A stretch of DNA of 64,000 bases from Oryzibacter oryziterrae (lineage in GTDB: Bacteria > Pseudomonadota > Alphaproteobacteria > Rhizobiales > Pleomorphomonadaceae): the NCBI RefSeq assembly GCF_021864535.1, contig NZ_JAKJIC010000006.1, positions 162,865-226,864 on the forward strand, read 5' to 3'. Position numbers and translations under genes: made by a program. Shown here in pieces: positions 37,297-45,085 of the stretch. The notes under the pieces were generated by a model. That model did no database searches and was not told the DNA's origin. It was given only the letters and a program-made list of their open reading frames with translations. Position 1 is the stretch's first letter. Each line of letters begins with the position of its first letter.

Positions 37297-38334
37297 ATGG
37301 GAAATGCCGGGAAGATCCTGATTGCTTCCCTCCGGTCAAAGGTTCGGCAGGCCGTGACGTTTCCGCATAACTTTCCCTTCGATCCGGCCTATGGGCTGAC
37401 ACTTGACGATCTGCAGGCGGTGGCACCGCCGGAGGAACCGGAGGATTTCGATGCCTTCTGGCGCGCACGCTATGCGGCTGCGCTGGCGGTGGATCCCGCG
37501 CCAAAGCTCAAGGTGGGGAAGATCCAGCATCCGAACTGGCATGTGGTCAGTCTGACCTATCGCTCCACGGGCAAGTTCAAGATCAAGGGCTGGCTGCTGC
37601 TGCCGAAGTCCGGACCCGTGCGGCGTGGTCTGGTGGTGGGGCATGGCTATGGCGGACGCGATCAGCCCGATCTCGACCTGCCGGTGGAGGAGACGGCGAT
37701 CCTGTTTCCCTGCTTCCGGGGCTTGTCGCGCAGCGCCCGGGCGCCGATCTCCACCCAGTCCAACTGGCATGTGCTGCATGATATCGACAAGCCGGCCGAG
37801 TATATCATCGGCGGCTGTGTCGCCGATCTGTGGTTGGCGGTGTCGACGCTGATCGCGCTCTATCCCTGGCTCGACGGCAACATCGGCTATGCCGGCATCA
37901 GCTTTGGCGGCGGCATCGGCGCGCTGGCCATTCCCTATGACCGGCGCATCGACCGGGGGCATCTGGCCTTGCCGACCTTCGGGGCGCAGGAACTCCGGCT
38001 GAAGCTGCCGTCGGTGGGCAGCGCGGCCTCGGTGCAGGCCTATGAGCGAGAGCATGGCAATGCCATGCAGACCCTTCGGCTCTATGACGCGGCGGTGGCC
38101 GCGCGGCGCATTGCCGTGCCCATGCTGATGGCGGTGGCCCTGTTTGATCCGGCGGTAGCGCCGCCCTGCCAGTTCGCGGTGGCCAATGCGGTGACAAGAA
38201 ATCTTTGCAAAACCGTCATCCTGGATGCAGGGCATTTCGATTATCCCGGCAAACAAGAACAGGACGCGATGTTGCGTTGCGAATTCGCCCGGTTTTTTGC
38301 TCCTCATGAAGCGCGAATATCATCGTTGGCATAG
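37297..38334 (+). CDS. Acetylxylan esterase-like alpha/beta hydrolase (CE7/AXE1 family)
   Basis: 345 residues from ATG 37297; the frame is open from 37219 and the ribosome-binding site is weak, so the start is uncertain. The AXE1 fold shows FDAFWRARYAAAL near the N-terminus, then GHGYGGRDQPD, the nucleophile elbow GISFGGG and the His in DAGHFDYPG near the C-terminus. CE7 enzymes deacetylate xylo-oligosaccharides or cephalosporin C. The stop overlaps the start of the next hydrolase by 29 bases, so the two are probably coupled. Physiological substrate unknown. Confidence 0.75.
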   Translation: MGNAGKILIASLRSKVRQAVTFPHNFPFDPAYGLTLDDLQAVAPPEEPEDFDAFWRARYAAALAVDPAPKLKVGKIQHPNWHVVSLTYRSTGKFKIKGWLLLPKSGPVRRGLVVGHGYGGRDQPDLDLPVEETAILFPCFRGLSRSARAPISTQSNWHVLHDIDKPAEYIIGGCVADLWLAVSTLIALYPWLDGNIGYAGISFGGGIGALAIPYDRRIDRGHLALPTFGAQELRLKLPSVGSAASVQAYEREHGNAMQTLRLYDAAVAARRIAVPMLMAVALFDPAVAPPCQFAVANAVTRNLCKTVILDAGHFDYPGKQEQDAMLRCEFARFFAPHEARISSLA

Positions 38335-39034
38335 TCACAATCTCCAGCGGGACATGGAGCTTCTGGTCTTCGGCCATGCCGGCGCCAAGGTGATCATGTT
38401 TCCCACCCGCGACGGTCGGTTCTTCGAATATGAGGATATCGGCATTGTCGGGAGCCTCAGGGCCAAGGTGGAGGCCGGGCAGCTGCAGCTCTACTGCATC
38501 GAGGGACTGGCGCGCGAGACCTTCTACAACAGGCACCTGACGCCGCCCGAAAGGCTGGCCCGGCACGAGCGCTTCGAGGCCTATGTGCTCGACGAGGTGC
38601 TGCCCTTTGCGCAGGCGCGCAACGCCCATGATTGCGTGATCGCACAGGGCTGCAGCCTTGGGGCCTTCCAGGCGTCGAGCCTCGTGTTCCGCCACCCCGA
38701 CCGCTTCCGCAAGCTCGTTTCCTTCTCGGCCCGGCATGACCTGACGCTGACGATCGAGCATTTCGGCGACCTTCTCGACGGCCACCGGGGCGACGACGTC
38801 TATTTCCACATGCCCACCCATTTCCTGCCGGGCCTTGCCTGCGAAGCGCGGCTCGAAAGCCTCAAGGCGCTCGACATCGTGCTGGTGGTGGGCAAGGACG
38901 ATCCGTTTCTCGAGAGCAATCAGGCGCTGAGCCAAATTCTGACGGACAAGGAGATTCCGCATCGGCTGCATTACTGGGACGGCCGGGCGCATCGCGGCGG
39001 TGCCTGGCGGCGCATGGCGCCCCTGTTCATCTGA
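38306..39034 (+). CDS. Putative esterase (alpha/beta hydrolase, COG4947-like)
   Basis: 242 residues from ATG 38306, overlapping the CE7 gene by 29 bases. Nucleophile Ser in QGCSLGAFQ, probable acid in VGKDDPFL and His in GRAHRGGAW form the catalytic triad. MELLVFGHAGAKVIMFPTRDGRFFEYED is characteristic of a group of short esterases with no lid domain. No signal peptide, so cytoplasmic. It ends 42 bases before the NifA site of the nifE promoter, but nothing suggests a role in nitrogen fixation. Confidence 0.75.
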   Translation: MKREYHRWHSHNLQRDMELLVFGHAGAKVIMFPTRDGRFFEYEDIGIVGSLRAKVEAGQLQLYCIEGLARETFYNRHLTPPERLARHERFEAYVLDEVLPFAQARNAHDCVIAQGCSLGAFQASSLVFRHPDRFRKLVSFSARHDLTLTIEHFGDLLDGHRGDDVYFHMPTHFLPGLACEARLESLKALDIVLVVGKDDPFLESNQALSQILTDKEIPHRLHYWDGRAHRGGAWRRMAPLFI

Positions 39035-39076
39035 GGGGCGCGCGTCGCGAATCCGACAAAGCCGTGTAGGACGGGC

Positions 39077-39092
39077 TGTCCGGGGCGAGACA
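39077..39092. promoter_or_regulatory. NifA upstream activator site for nifE
   Basis: TGT-CCGGGGCGAG-ACA, perfect TGT-N10-ACA, 51 bases before the nifE -24 element. Confidence 0.85.
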
Positions 39093-39142
39093 AAGGCGGC
39101 TGACAGGAAAGGTTATCAAATAAAATCAATGCCATGACCGTG

Positions 39143-39157
39143 TGGCACGCGGCTTGC
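39143..39157 (+). promoter_or_regulatory. Sigma-54 promoter of the nifENX operon
   Basis: TGGCACG-CGGC-TTGC, a near-perfect -24/-12 element about 60 bases before the nifE start. Confidence 0.92.
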
Positions 39158-39216
39158 GATTTCACCTTGGCAAGAGCCGAATGGACGGCTGTGTCGGGTG
39201 AGTGAGGGCGGTGCCG

Positions 39217-40797
39217 ATGTCGCTGCAAGCCAAGATCGCCGATGTGTTCAATGAGCCCGGTTGCGACAAGAACCAGGGCAAGGACGCCAAGGCGCGCAAG
39301 AAGGGCTGCTCCAAGCCGCTGACGCCGGGCGCGGCGGCGGGCGGTTGCGCCTTCGACGGCGCCAAGATCGTGCTGCAGCCGATCACCGACGTGGCCCATC
39401 TCATCCATGCGCCGCTCGCCTGCGAGGGCAACAGCTGGGACAATCGCGGGGCGGGCTCCTCGGGGTCGGATCTGTGGCGGCGGTCGTTCACCACCGATCT
39501 CACCGAGCTCGACATCGTCATGGGGCAGGGCGAGAAGAAGCTGTTCAAGGCGATCAAGACGATCAAGGAACGCTTCGATCCGCCGTCGGTCTTCGTCTAT
39601 TCCACCTGCGTCACGGCGCTGATCGGCGACGACATCGACAGCGTTTGCCGCCGTGCGGGCGAACGCTTCGGCTTGCCGGTGATTCCGGTGAATGCGCCGG
39701 GCTTCGTCGGTTCGAAGAATCTCGGCAACAAGCTGGCCGGTGAGGCGCTGCTCGACCATGTGATCGGCACGCATGAGCCCGACGATGTCGGCCCTTACGA
39801 CATCAACATTCTCGGCGAGTTCAATCTGGCCGGCGAGTTCTGGATGGTGAAGCCGTTGCTGGACAAGCTCGGCATCCGCATCCGCGCCTGCATTCCCGGC
39901 GACGCGCGCTATCTCGACGTGGCCTCGGCGCATCGGGCCAAGGCGACGATGATGGTCTGCTCGACGGCGCTGATCAATCTTGCCCGCAAGATGGAAGAGC
40001 GCTGGGGCATCCCCTATTTCGAGGGCTCGTTCTATGGCATTTCCGACACGTCGGATGCGCTCAGGCAGATCGCGGCGCTGCTGGTGCGGCAGGGGGCGGA
40101 TGCCGAACTGATCGACCGCACCGAGGCGCTGATTTCAGAGGAAGAGGCGATCGCCTGGGAGCGGATCGCCGCCTATCGCCCGCGCCTCGATGGCAAGCGG
40201 GTGCTGCTCAACACCGGCGGCGTCAAGTCCTGGTCGGTGGTGGCGGCACTGCAGGAAGTGGGCATCGAGATCGTCGGCACCTCGACCAAGAAATCGACGG
40301 ACGAGGACAAGGAGCGGATCAAGCAACTGCTCAAGGACGAAAAACACGCCTTCGACGCCATGGCGCCGCGCGATCTCTACAAGCTCTTGGCCGAGAATCG
40401 CGCCGACATCATGCTGTCCGGCGGGCGGACGCAGTTCATCGCGCTCAAGGCCAAGATGCCCTGGCTCGACATCAACCAGGAACGCAACCACCCCTATGCC
40501 GGTTATGACGGCATGGTGGAGCTGATCCGGCAGATCGATATCGCCGTGCACAATCCGGTGTTCGCGGCGGTGCGGGAGGTGGCGCCCTGGGATGAGGAGG
40601 GGTGGGTTCAGGATGCGCGCGTTCACACCCCCCTCCCCAACCCTCCCCCTCAAGGGGGGAGGGAGAGTGTTGTGATGGCCGCTGCGTTCTCTCCCCCCTT
40701 GAGGGGGAGAGACAGAGAGGGGGGTAGCGAGGTCTTGACCTCGCCCGTCTTCCAGAAATTCGCCGCCTCTGGGGCGGGCGACAATGATGATTGCTGA
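39217..40797 (+). CDS. nifE: FeMo-cofactor scaffold protein NifE with extended C-terminus
   Basis: 526 residues from ATG 39217 (MSLQAKIADVFNEPGC); an in-frame GTG at 39202 is the alternative. NifD-like fold with conserved C44 (GGCAFDGAK) and the STCVTALIGDD segment. With NifN it forms the scaffold that converts NifB-co to FeMo-co. The normal end of the protein is near VREVAPWDEE at about residue 461. A further ~65 residues (low complexity, PLPNPPPQGG and SPPLRGRDREGG) are encoded by a palindromic repeat that entered the 3' end in frame. The stop overlaps the alternative nifN start. Confidence 0.96.
   Translation: MSLQAKIADVFNEPGCDKNQGKDAKARKKGCSKPLTPGAAAGGCAFDGAKIVLQPITDVAHLIHAPLACEGNSWDNRGAGSSGSDLWRRSFTTDLTELDIVMGQGEKKLFKAIKTIKERFDPPSVFVYSTCVTALIGDDIDSVCRRAGERFGLPVIPVNAPGFVGSKNLGNKLAGEALLDHVIGTHEPDDVGPYDINILGEFNLAGEFWMVKPLLDKLGIRIRACIPGDARYLDVASAHRAKATMMVCSTALINLARKMEERWGIPYFEGSFYGISDTSDALRQIAALLVRQGADAELIDRTEALISEEEAIAWERIAAYRPRLDGKRVLLNTGGVKSWSVVAALQEVGIEIVGTSTKKSTDEDKERIKQLLKDEKHAFDAMAPRDLYKLLAENRADIMLSGGRTQFIALKAKMPWLDINQERNHPYAGYDGMVELIRQIDIAVHNPVFAAVREVAPWDEEGWVQDARVHTPLPNPPPQGGRESVVMAAAFSPPLRGRDREGGSEVLTSPVFQKFAASGAGDNDDC
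40625..40725 (+). repeat. Paired palindromic element inside the 3' end of nifE
   Basis: Two hairpins in inverted relation: CCCTCCCCC-TCAA-GGGGGGAGGG at 40641-40663 and TCTCCCCCCTTGAGGGGGAGA at 40690-40710, flanked by C-run (40628-40637) and G-run (40718-40724). The layout resembles a BIME-type pair of REP sequences, translated in frame within nifE. Confidence 0.75.
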
Positions 40798-40804
40798 GGG
40801 CGCC

Positions 40805-42190
40805 ATGGCTGACATCATCCGCGACCTCAAGGCTTTTTCGTCCAATCCGCTGAAATCGAGCCAGCCGCTGGGGGCGGCCTTCGCCTTCATGGGGGTGGCC
40901 AATGCCATGCCGCTGTTCCACGGCAGCCAGGGATGCACCTCCTTTGCGCTGGTGCTGTTCGTGCGGCATTTCAAGGAGACCATCCCGCTGCAGACGACGG
41001 CGATGGACGAGGTGTCGACGGTGCTGGGCGGCGCCGATCATCTGGAAGAAGCCATCGTCAATCTCAAGAACCGCACCAATCCCTCGCTGATCGGCGTGTG
41101 CACCACGGCGCTGGTGGAGACGCGCGGCGAGGATTTTGCCGGCGATCTCGCGCTGATCCGCGAGCGGCAGAAGGAGTTGCTTGGCGAGACGCGAATCGTG
41201 CTCGCCTCGACGCCGGATTTCTCAGGGTCGATCGAGGAGGGCTGGGGCAAGGCGGTGAAGGGGATGATCGAGACGATCACCGGTCCTCAGCCGTTGCGTC
41301 GCAATCCCAGGCGAATCGCCATCCTGCCGGGCTGGCACCTGACGGTGGCCGACATCGAGTTGATCGCCGAACACGCGGAGATGTTCGGGCTTGAGGCGAC
41401 CATATTGCCCGATATCTCCGGCGCGCTTGACGGCACGGTGCCGGGCAAATGGATCCCGACCACCTATGGCGGGTGTCAGGTCTCCGACATCGAGACGCTG
41501 GGCGAATGTGTCCATACGATCGCCATCGGCGAGCATATGCGGGGGGCGGCGGAGGCTCTGAAGGCCAAGGCGGGCGTGGACTATACGCTGCTGCCGACGC
41601 TGACGGGGCTCAAGGCCTCAGATCGCTTCGTGACGCTGCTGGCCCGGATCTCGGGGGCGGTGGTGCCGGCCAAGCTGCGCCGGCGGCGGTCGCAGCTGTG
41701 CGACGCCATGCTCGATGGACACTTCCATTTCGGCGGCAAGCAGGTCGCCATCGCTGCCGAGCCCGATCACCTCTACATGCTCGCCTCTTTCTTCAGTGAA
41801 ATGGGGGCGACGACGTCGCTTGCCATCGCCTCGACGGGCGACAATCCCATTCTCGCAAGCGTACCGGCGGAGACGGTGCGGGTCGGCGATCTCGGCGATT
41901 TCGAGGATATGGCGGGCGGCGCTGATCTTCTCGTGACGCATGCCCATGGGCGGCAGGCGTCGGAGCGACTGGGCATCCCGCTGATGCGTGTGGGCTTTCC
42001 GATCTTTGATCGGCTCGGCACGCAGCACAGGAAGTCGGTCGGCTACGAGGGGACGCGCGACCTGATCTTCGAGGTGGCCAACATTTTCCAGGGCGCGCGC
42101 GTGGAGCCGACGCCCGACAGCCTCAATCCGTTCCGGAACCGGGAGACCCATCATGACAGCCGTTCGTCGCCTGAGCCTCGTCGACACTGA
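40805..42190 (+). CDS. nifN: FeMo-cofactor scaffold protein NifN
   Basis: 461 residues from ATG 40805 (MADIIRDLKAFSSNPLKSSQPLG). An ATG at 40784 would overlap nifE by 14 bases and is the alternative. NifK-like fold with conserved LFHGSQGCTSFALVLFVRHF near residue 40 and IGVCTTALVETRGED near residue 95. It partners NifE in the FeMo-co assembly scaffold. The 3' end overlaps nifX by 38 bases, so the two are translationally coupled. Confidence 0.95.
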   Translation: MADIIRDLKAFSSNPLKSSQPLGAAFAFMGVANAMPLFHGSQGCTSFALVLFVRHFKETIPLQTTAMDEVSTVLGGADHLEEAIVNLKNRTNPSLIGVCTTALVETRGEDFAGDLALIRERQKELLGETRIVLASTPDFSGSIEEGWGKAVKGMIETITGPQPLRRNPRRIAILPGWHLTVADIELIAEHAEMFGLEATILPDISGALDGTVPGKWIPTTYGGCQVSDIETLGECVHTIAIGEHMRGAAEALKAKAGVDYTLLPTLTGLKASDRFVTLLARISGAVVPAKLRRRRSQLCDAMLDGHFHFGGKQVAIAAEPDHLYMLASFFSEMGATTSLAIASTGDNPILASVPAETVRVGDLGDFEDMAGGADLLVTHAHGRQASERLGIPLMRVGFPIFDRLGTQHRKSVGYEGTRDLIFEVANIFQGARVEPTPDSLNPFRNRETHHDSRSSPEPRRH

Positions 42191-42647
42191 GGCCGGGGAA
42201 GCCAAGCCGGAGCGCCCGCAGGGGGCGGTGCGCATCGCCATCGCCTCGCGCGACATGAAGAGCCTGAATGCGCACTTCGGCTCGGCGCCGAAGTTTGCGG
42301 TCTATGACGTGACCAAGGATGGCTGGAGCTTCGTCGAGGCCATCACCTTCGACGATACGTCCGACGAGAGCGGCGCGCACAAGACCGAGGGCGATGATCG
42401 CATCACGCCGAAGGTGGAGGCTTTGACCGGCTGCCACCTGCTCTTCTGCCTCGCCATCGGCGGACCGTCGGCGGCCAAGGTGGTGGGGGCGAAGATCCAT
42501 CCGATCAAGGTGCCCAATGCCTCGCCGATCGAGGAGGTGCTGGAGCGCACGCGCACCATGCTGAACGGTGCACCGCCGCCGTGGCTGCGCAAGGTGCTGG
42601 CCGAGGCCGGCGTCGGCGCGGCAAAGGCCGACTTTGAAGACGATTGA
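42153..42647 (+). CDS. nifX: FeMo-cofactor carrier protein NifX
   Basis: 164 residues, GGGAG 7 bases before ATG 42153. The dinitrogenase-iron-molybdenum-cofactor domain spans about 25-140 (RIAIASRDMKSLNAHFGSAPKFAVYDV, then LTGCHLLFCLAIGGPSAAKVVGAKIHPIKV). NifX binds NifB-co and VK-cluster and shuttles them between NifB and NifEN. A 25-residue N-terminal extension precedes the domain. A long palindromic element starts right at its stop codon. Confidence 0.95.
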   Translation: MTAVRRLSLVDTEAGEAKPERPQGAVRIAIASRDMKSLNAHFGSAPKFAVYDVTKDGWSFVEAITFDDTSDESGAHKTEGDDRITPKVEALTGCHLLFCLAIGGPSAAKVVGAKIHPIKVPNASPIEEVLERTRTMLNGAPPPWLRKVLAEAGVGAAKADFEDD

Positions 42648-42790
42648 GAGCCTGACCCGATACTCTACTGGGCCGGGCATCTGGCTTCGCTTTCTGCGCT
42701 TCCGGTGCTCACGAACGTCACGTTCGCTCCGCTCCGGTTCTCGAAACCATCGCCACCTGCCGCAGCCCAGCGAATTTCAGATCAGGCTCT
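42647..42790 (+). repeat. Palindromic element after nifX (family with CTGGCTTCG core)
   Basis: Nested inverted repeat starting at the nifX stop: outer arms AGAGCCTGA and TCAGGCTCT, inner TCTACTGGG and CCCAGCGAATTTC, with CATCTGGCTTCG in the left half and a further palindrome near 42710-42725. Related copies follow fdxB and the iscA-like gene. Confidence 0.7.
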
Positions 42791-42823
42791 AGGTCTAGAG
42801 ATTGAACCCGTGGAGACATCGAC

Positions 42824-43291
42824 ATGACCGACACCCTTGCCGAGGCCCCGGTTGCCGGGCTCGACCATCCCTTCGTGAAGGCGCTGACGCGCATCGTCCG
42901 GGCCGAGGACAGCTATGGCAGCTGGGAGAAGCTTTCCGACGACGCGGTGCTGAAGGACTTCATCGTCACCAAGGAGCAGCGCCGCGAGATCCCGATCATC
43001 GACGATCCCGATCCGGACGTGCTGTGGCGGGTGGAGAAATTCTACGCCGCAGTCGGCCTCGCCATCGAGATGGCGACGGGCAAGATGGCCTCGCCGATGA
43101 TGAAGATGAGCCATGAAGGCTTCGGCCGCGTGCAGCTGACAACGGGGCGGCTGGTGGTGATTTCCAAGACGCTGCGTGATGTGCATCGCTTCGGCTTCGA
43201 GACCTTCGAGAAGCTGGGCGAGGCGGGCCAGAAGCTGGTCGACGAGGCCAGGCTGCTGATCGAGAAATTTCCGGAAGTCGCCGATTACTGA
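42824..43291 (+). CDS. NifX-associated nitrogen fixation protein (DUF269)
   Basis: 155 residues, with GGAG upstream of the ATG. Conserved DUF269 segments are [53 protein letters not shown] (read in two parts) and the helical C-terminus. The gene is found directly after nifX in most proteobacterial nif clusters. The product is thought to assist FeMo-co synthesis, but its biochemical role is not known. Its stop codon begins a tandem repeat. Confidence 0.93.
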   Translation: MTDTLAEAPVAGLDHPFVKALTRIVRAEDSYGSWEKLSDDAVLKDFIVTKEQRREIPIIDDPDPDVLWRVEKFYAAVGLAIEMATGKMASPMMKMSHEGFGRVQLTTGRLVVISKTLRDVHRFGFETFEKLGEAGQKLVDEARLLIEKFPEVADY

Positions 43292-43394
43292 GCGCATAGC
43301 GCCCGAGCCGACCGGCGAGGCGGCCCGCATGGGCCGAAGGAGACCCAAGCGCATAGCGCCCGAGCCGACCGGCGAGGCGGCCCGCATGGGCCGA
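43291..43394 (+). repeat. Tandem direct repeat, two 46-base copies 57 bases apart
   Basis: The segment GCGCATAGCGCCCGAGCC... ending CATGGGCCGA occurs at 43292-43337 and again, identically, at 43349-43394. It occupies almost all of the 121-base spacer between the DUF269 and DUF683 genes. Confidence 0.9.
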
Positions 43395-43412
43395 GAACCA
43401 AAAGGATCCCAA

Positions 43413-43613
43413 ATGTCAGACATCGAGACCCTGAAGGTCGAAATCCGCAAGCTGTCGGCCAAGGCCACCAATGCCAAGATGAACCTGCACGACCTCTCGG
43501 AGGAGCTGCCGGTCAACTGGACGTCGATCCTGTCCGTCGCGCAGGCGACGCATGATGCCTTCGCGGCGCTGGACGCCGCGCGCAAGCAACTCACCGCACT
43601 GGAGAACGCCTGA
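43413..43613 (+). CDS. DUF683 (CCE_0567-like) small nif-associated protein
   Basis: 66 residues from ATG 43413; a longer frame from 43329 is only the tandem repeat read in frame. The sequence (LKVEIRKLSAKATNAKMNLHDL, LPVNWTSILSVA) is a helical coiled-coil-like protein of the DUF683 family. It is found in nif clusters between the DUF269 gene and a ferredoxin gene. The cyanobacterial homologue forms a helical bundle of unknown function. The stop overlaps the fdxB start (TGATG). Confidence 0.9.
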   Translation: MSDIETLKVEIRKLSAKATNAKMNLHDLSEELPVNWTSILSVAQATHDAFAALDAARKQLTALENA

Positions 43614-43930
43614 TGGCCGAGTTCAAGACCCTCGATGGGCGGCCGTGGATGCCGCAATATCTCACCTCGATCGACGGCAGCACCTGCATCGGCTGCGGCC
43701 GCTGCTACAAGGTGTGCTCGCGCGACGTGATGCATCTGCATGGCGTCAACGATGACGGCGAGATCCTGGGCAAGGTGACCGAGGATGATGACGACGACTT
43801 CGACGGCGAACTCAACCGCAAGATCATGGTGGTGGACGCCGGTGGTGCCTGCATCGGCTGCGGCGCCTGCGCGCGCGTCTGCCCGAAGAACTGCCAGACG
43901 CATGTGGCCGCCGACAAGGTAGCCGCCTGA
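43613..43930 (+). CDS. fdxB: Nif-specific ferredoxin III (FdxB)
   Basis: 105 residues. Two 4Fe-4S motifs: C25-x2-C28-x2-C31-x3-C35 and C80-x2-C83-x2-C86-x3-C90, separated by a long acidic linker (TEDDDDDFDGE), the hallmark of ferredoxin III of nif clusters. A cytoplasmic electron carrier, probably for nitrogenase or cofactor assembly. Translationally coupled to the DUF683 gene. It closes the nifENX operon; a related palindromic sequence and a terminator follow. Confidence 0.94.
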   Translation: MAEFKTLDGRPWMPQYLTSIDGSTCIGCGRCYKVCSRDVMHLHGVNDDGEILGKVTEDDDDDFDGELNRKIMVVDAGGACIGCGACARVCPKNCQTHVAADKVAA

Positions 43931-43995
43931 CGCCGGCCCGGAAAATTCACCGGCGCGGGCAGCTGGCTTCGAGGCCGGCACCTCGGCTTTTTCTG
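43928..43995 (+). repeat. Degenerate copy of the CTGGCTTCG palindromic element after fdxB
   Basis: Beginning at the fdxB stop, CTGACGCC..., AATTCACCGGCG and GGGCAGCTGGCTTCG align with the left half of the elements after nifX and iscA, while the right arm is largely missing. Confidence 0.5.
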
Positions 43996-44018
43996 AATGG
44001 CTCCCCCAAAGCCAACTC

Positions 44019-44046
44019 CCCGACGCGCAAGCGCCGGGGCTTTTTC
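44019..44046 (+). terminator. Terminator of the nifENX-fdxB operon
   Basis: CCCCGACGC and GCGCCGGGG form a stem with one internal mismatch and a GCAA-type loop, followed by CTTTTT. It lies between fdxB and the convergent DUF2478 gene. Confidence 0.8.
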
Positions 44047-44689
44047 ATTGGAAGTTGGGCAGGAAGGGGATGACGGTGGCGCCGGCGAGATCGGCGGCTT
44101 CCTGCTGACGGCGGGCCTCGACGGCCTGGCGGCGGGTGGCGGTTTCATTCCACCAGTCGCGCAGCACGCGCAGGCGACAGGCGAGCAGCGTGCCGATGCC
44201 GCCGGTGAACTTCAGCCAGTCCTCCACATGGCGCCGATGCACGGCGGTGAGGAGCGGAATCCCATAGGCGGCGACGGGGCCGTAGCACTCGGCCAGCCCG
44301 CCGCCGGCAATCTCGGCATCGCCGAAGCGCGGAACGAAGGTCAGATCCGTGGCAGCGCCGACCGAACGGCGGATGCGGGTGCGGGCGTCATCAAGGATCC
44401 TGTCATCAAGGCTCCAAAGGCGCGACTTCAGCTGGTGGTCCTTGCGGAACAGGAAATGCTCGCGAGTCATCAGGTCGACCAGCGTGGCATAGGCCGCATC
44501 CGGGTCTTCACAGGGTTGCTGCACCAGGCCGCCGACACAATGATTGGTGCTCATCAGTTCGTCGGCAAAGAAGCACATGAGGTGGTCGATGGAGACGCCG
44601 TCATCGTAGACGATGGCTGCCAACTCGAAGGCGTTCAGCCGCGACGCGGCGTCGTGGGCGGGGAAGCGGTCGAGAATGCGACGCGTCAT
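44045..44689 (-). CDS. DUF2478 protein (molybdenum-associated, P-loop NTPase-like)
   Basis: 214 residues from ATG 44689, with GGAG 7 bases upstream. LAAIVYDDGVSIDHLMCFFADEL with VGGLVQ matches the start of DUF2478 proteins. AEIAGGGLAECYGPVAAYGIPLLTAV and FTGGIGTLLACRLRVLRDWW match their C-terminal half. The usual NKFG segment reads PRFG and a Cys-rich middle is shortened. The family occurs next to molybdate transport and Mop genes; its function is unknown. It is transcribed divergently from mop across a candidate Mo-box. Confidence 0.75.
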   Translation of the reverse strand: MTRRILDRFPAHDAASRLNAFELAAIVYDDGVSIDHLMCFFADELMSTNHCVGGLVQQPCEDPDAAYATLVDLMTREHFLFRKDHQLKSRLWSLDDRILDDARTRIRRSVGAATDLTFVPRFGDAEIAGGGLAECYGPVAAYGIPLLTAVHRRHVEDWLKFTGGIGTLLACRLRVLRDWWNETATRRQAVEARRQQEAADLAGATVIPFLPNFQ

Positions 44690-44816
44690 GGCGATCTCCG
44701 GCGTGTCCCTGTCAGGAGCCCGACATTTGCTTGGCGGGACAGGTGGCATCTGGCGACGTTGCAAGCCGCACACCATGAGCCCTGCCGAAATCGCATGAGT
44801 CGAGCGCGGTCTTGTG

Positions 44817-44840
44817 CGCTATGGTTTTAGCTATATAACG
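44817..44840. promoter_or_regulatory. Candidate Mo-box (ModE/MopA-type site) upstream of mop
   Basis: CGCTAT, ten bases, then ATATAACG form an imperfect palindrome resembling the ModE consensus half site CGNTATAT. It lies 36 bases before mop and between the divergent mop and DUF2478 genes. Confidence 0.5.
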
Positions 44841-44875
44841 TAAATCAAGCGCATGAAATCAAGAGGTTTCCGACC

Positions 44876-45085
44876 ATGAAATTGTCGGCACGCAACGTGC
44901 TCAAGGGAAAGATCGTTGCCATCACCAAGGGCGCGACCACGACCCATGTGAAGATCGAGATCGTCGACGGCATGCTGGTGACCTCGTCGATCACCAATGA
45001 GGCCTGCGAGGATCTGCGGCTGGAGATTGGCCAGGAAGCCGCGGCGATCATCAAGGCCTCCGACGTCATCATTGGTGTGGAATGA
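44876..45085 (+). CDS. mop: Molybdenum-pterin-binding protein Mop (molbindin)
   Basis: 69 residues forming a single TOBE/Mop domain (MKLSARNVLKGKIVAITKGA, then VDGMLVTSSITNEACEDLRL, ending ASDVIIGVE). Molbindins assemble as hexamers that store molybdate in the cytoplasm. Here it would buffer molybdenum for FeMo-co synthesis. It overlaps modD by 4 bases (ATGA). Regulation by molybdate is suggested by the candidate Mo-box upstream, not by a NifA site. Confidence 0.95.
   Translation: MKLSARNVLKGKIVAITKGATTTHVKIEIVDGMLVTSSITNEACEDLRLEIGQEAAAIIKASDVIIGVE

Noticed and set aside
43329..43412. Extended start for the DUF683 protein
   Set aside because: The added residues are encoded by the tandem repeat and there is a normal ATG with homologous start at 43413.
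44045..44689. First thought to be nifQ because of position next to mop/modD
   Set aside because: It lacks the C-x4-C-x2-C-x5-C motif, which is present in the gene at 46037-46669; its sequence fits DUF2478 instead.
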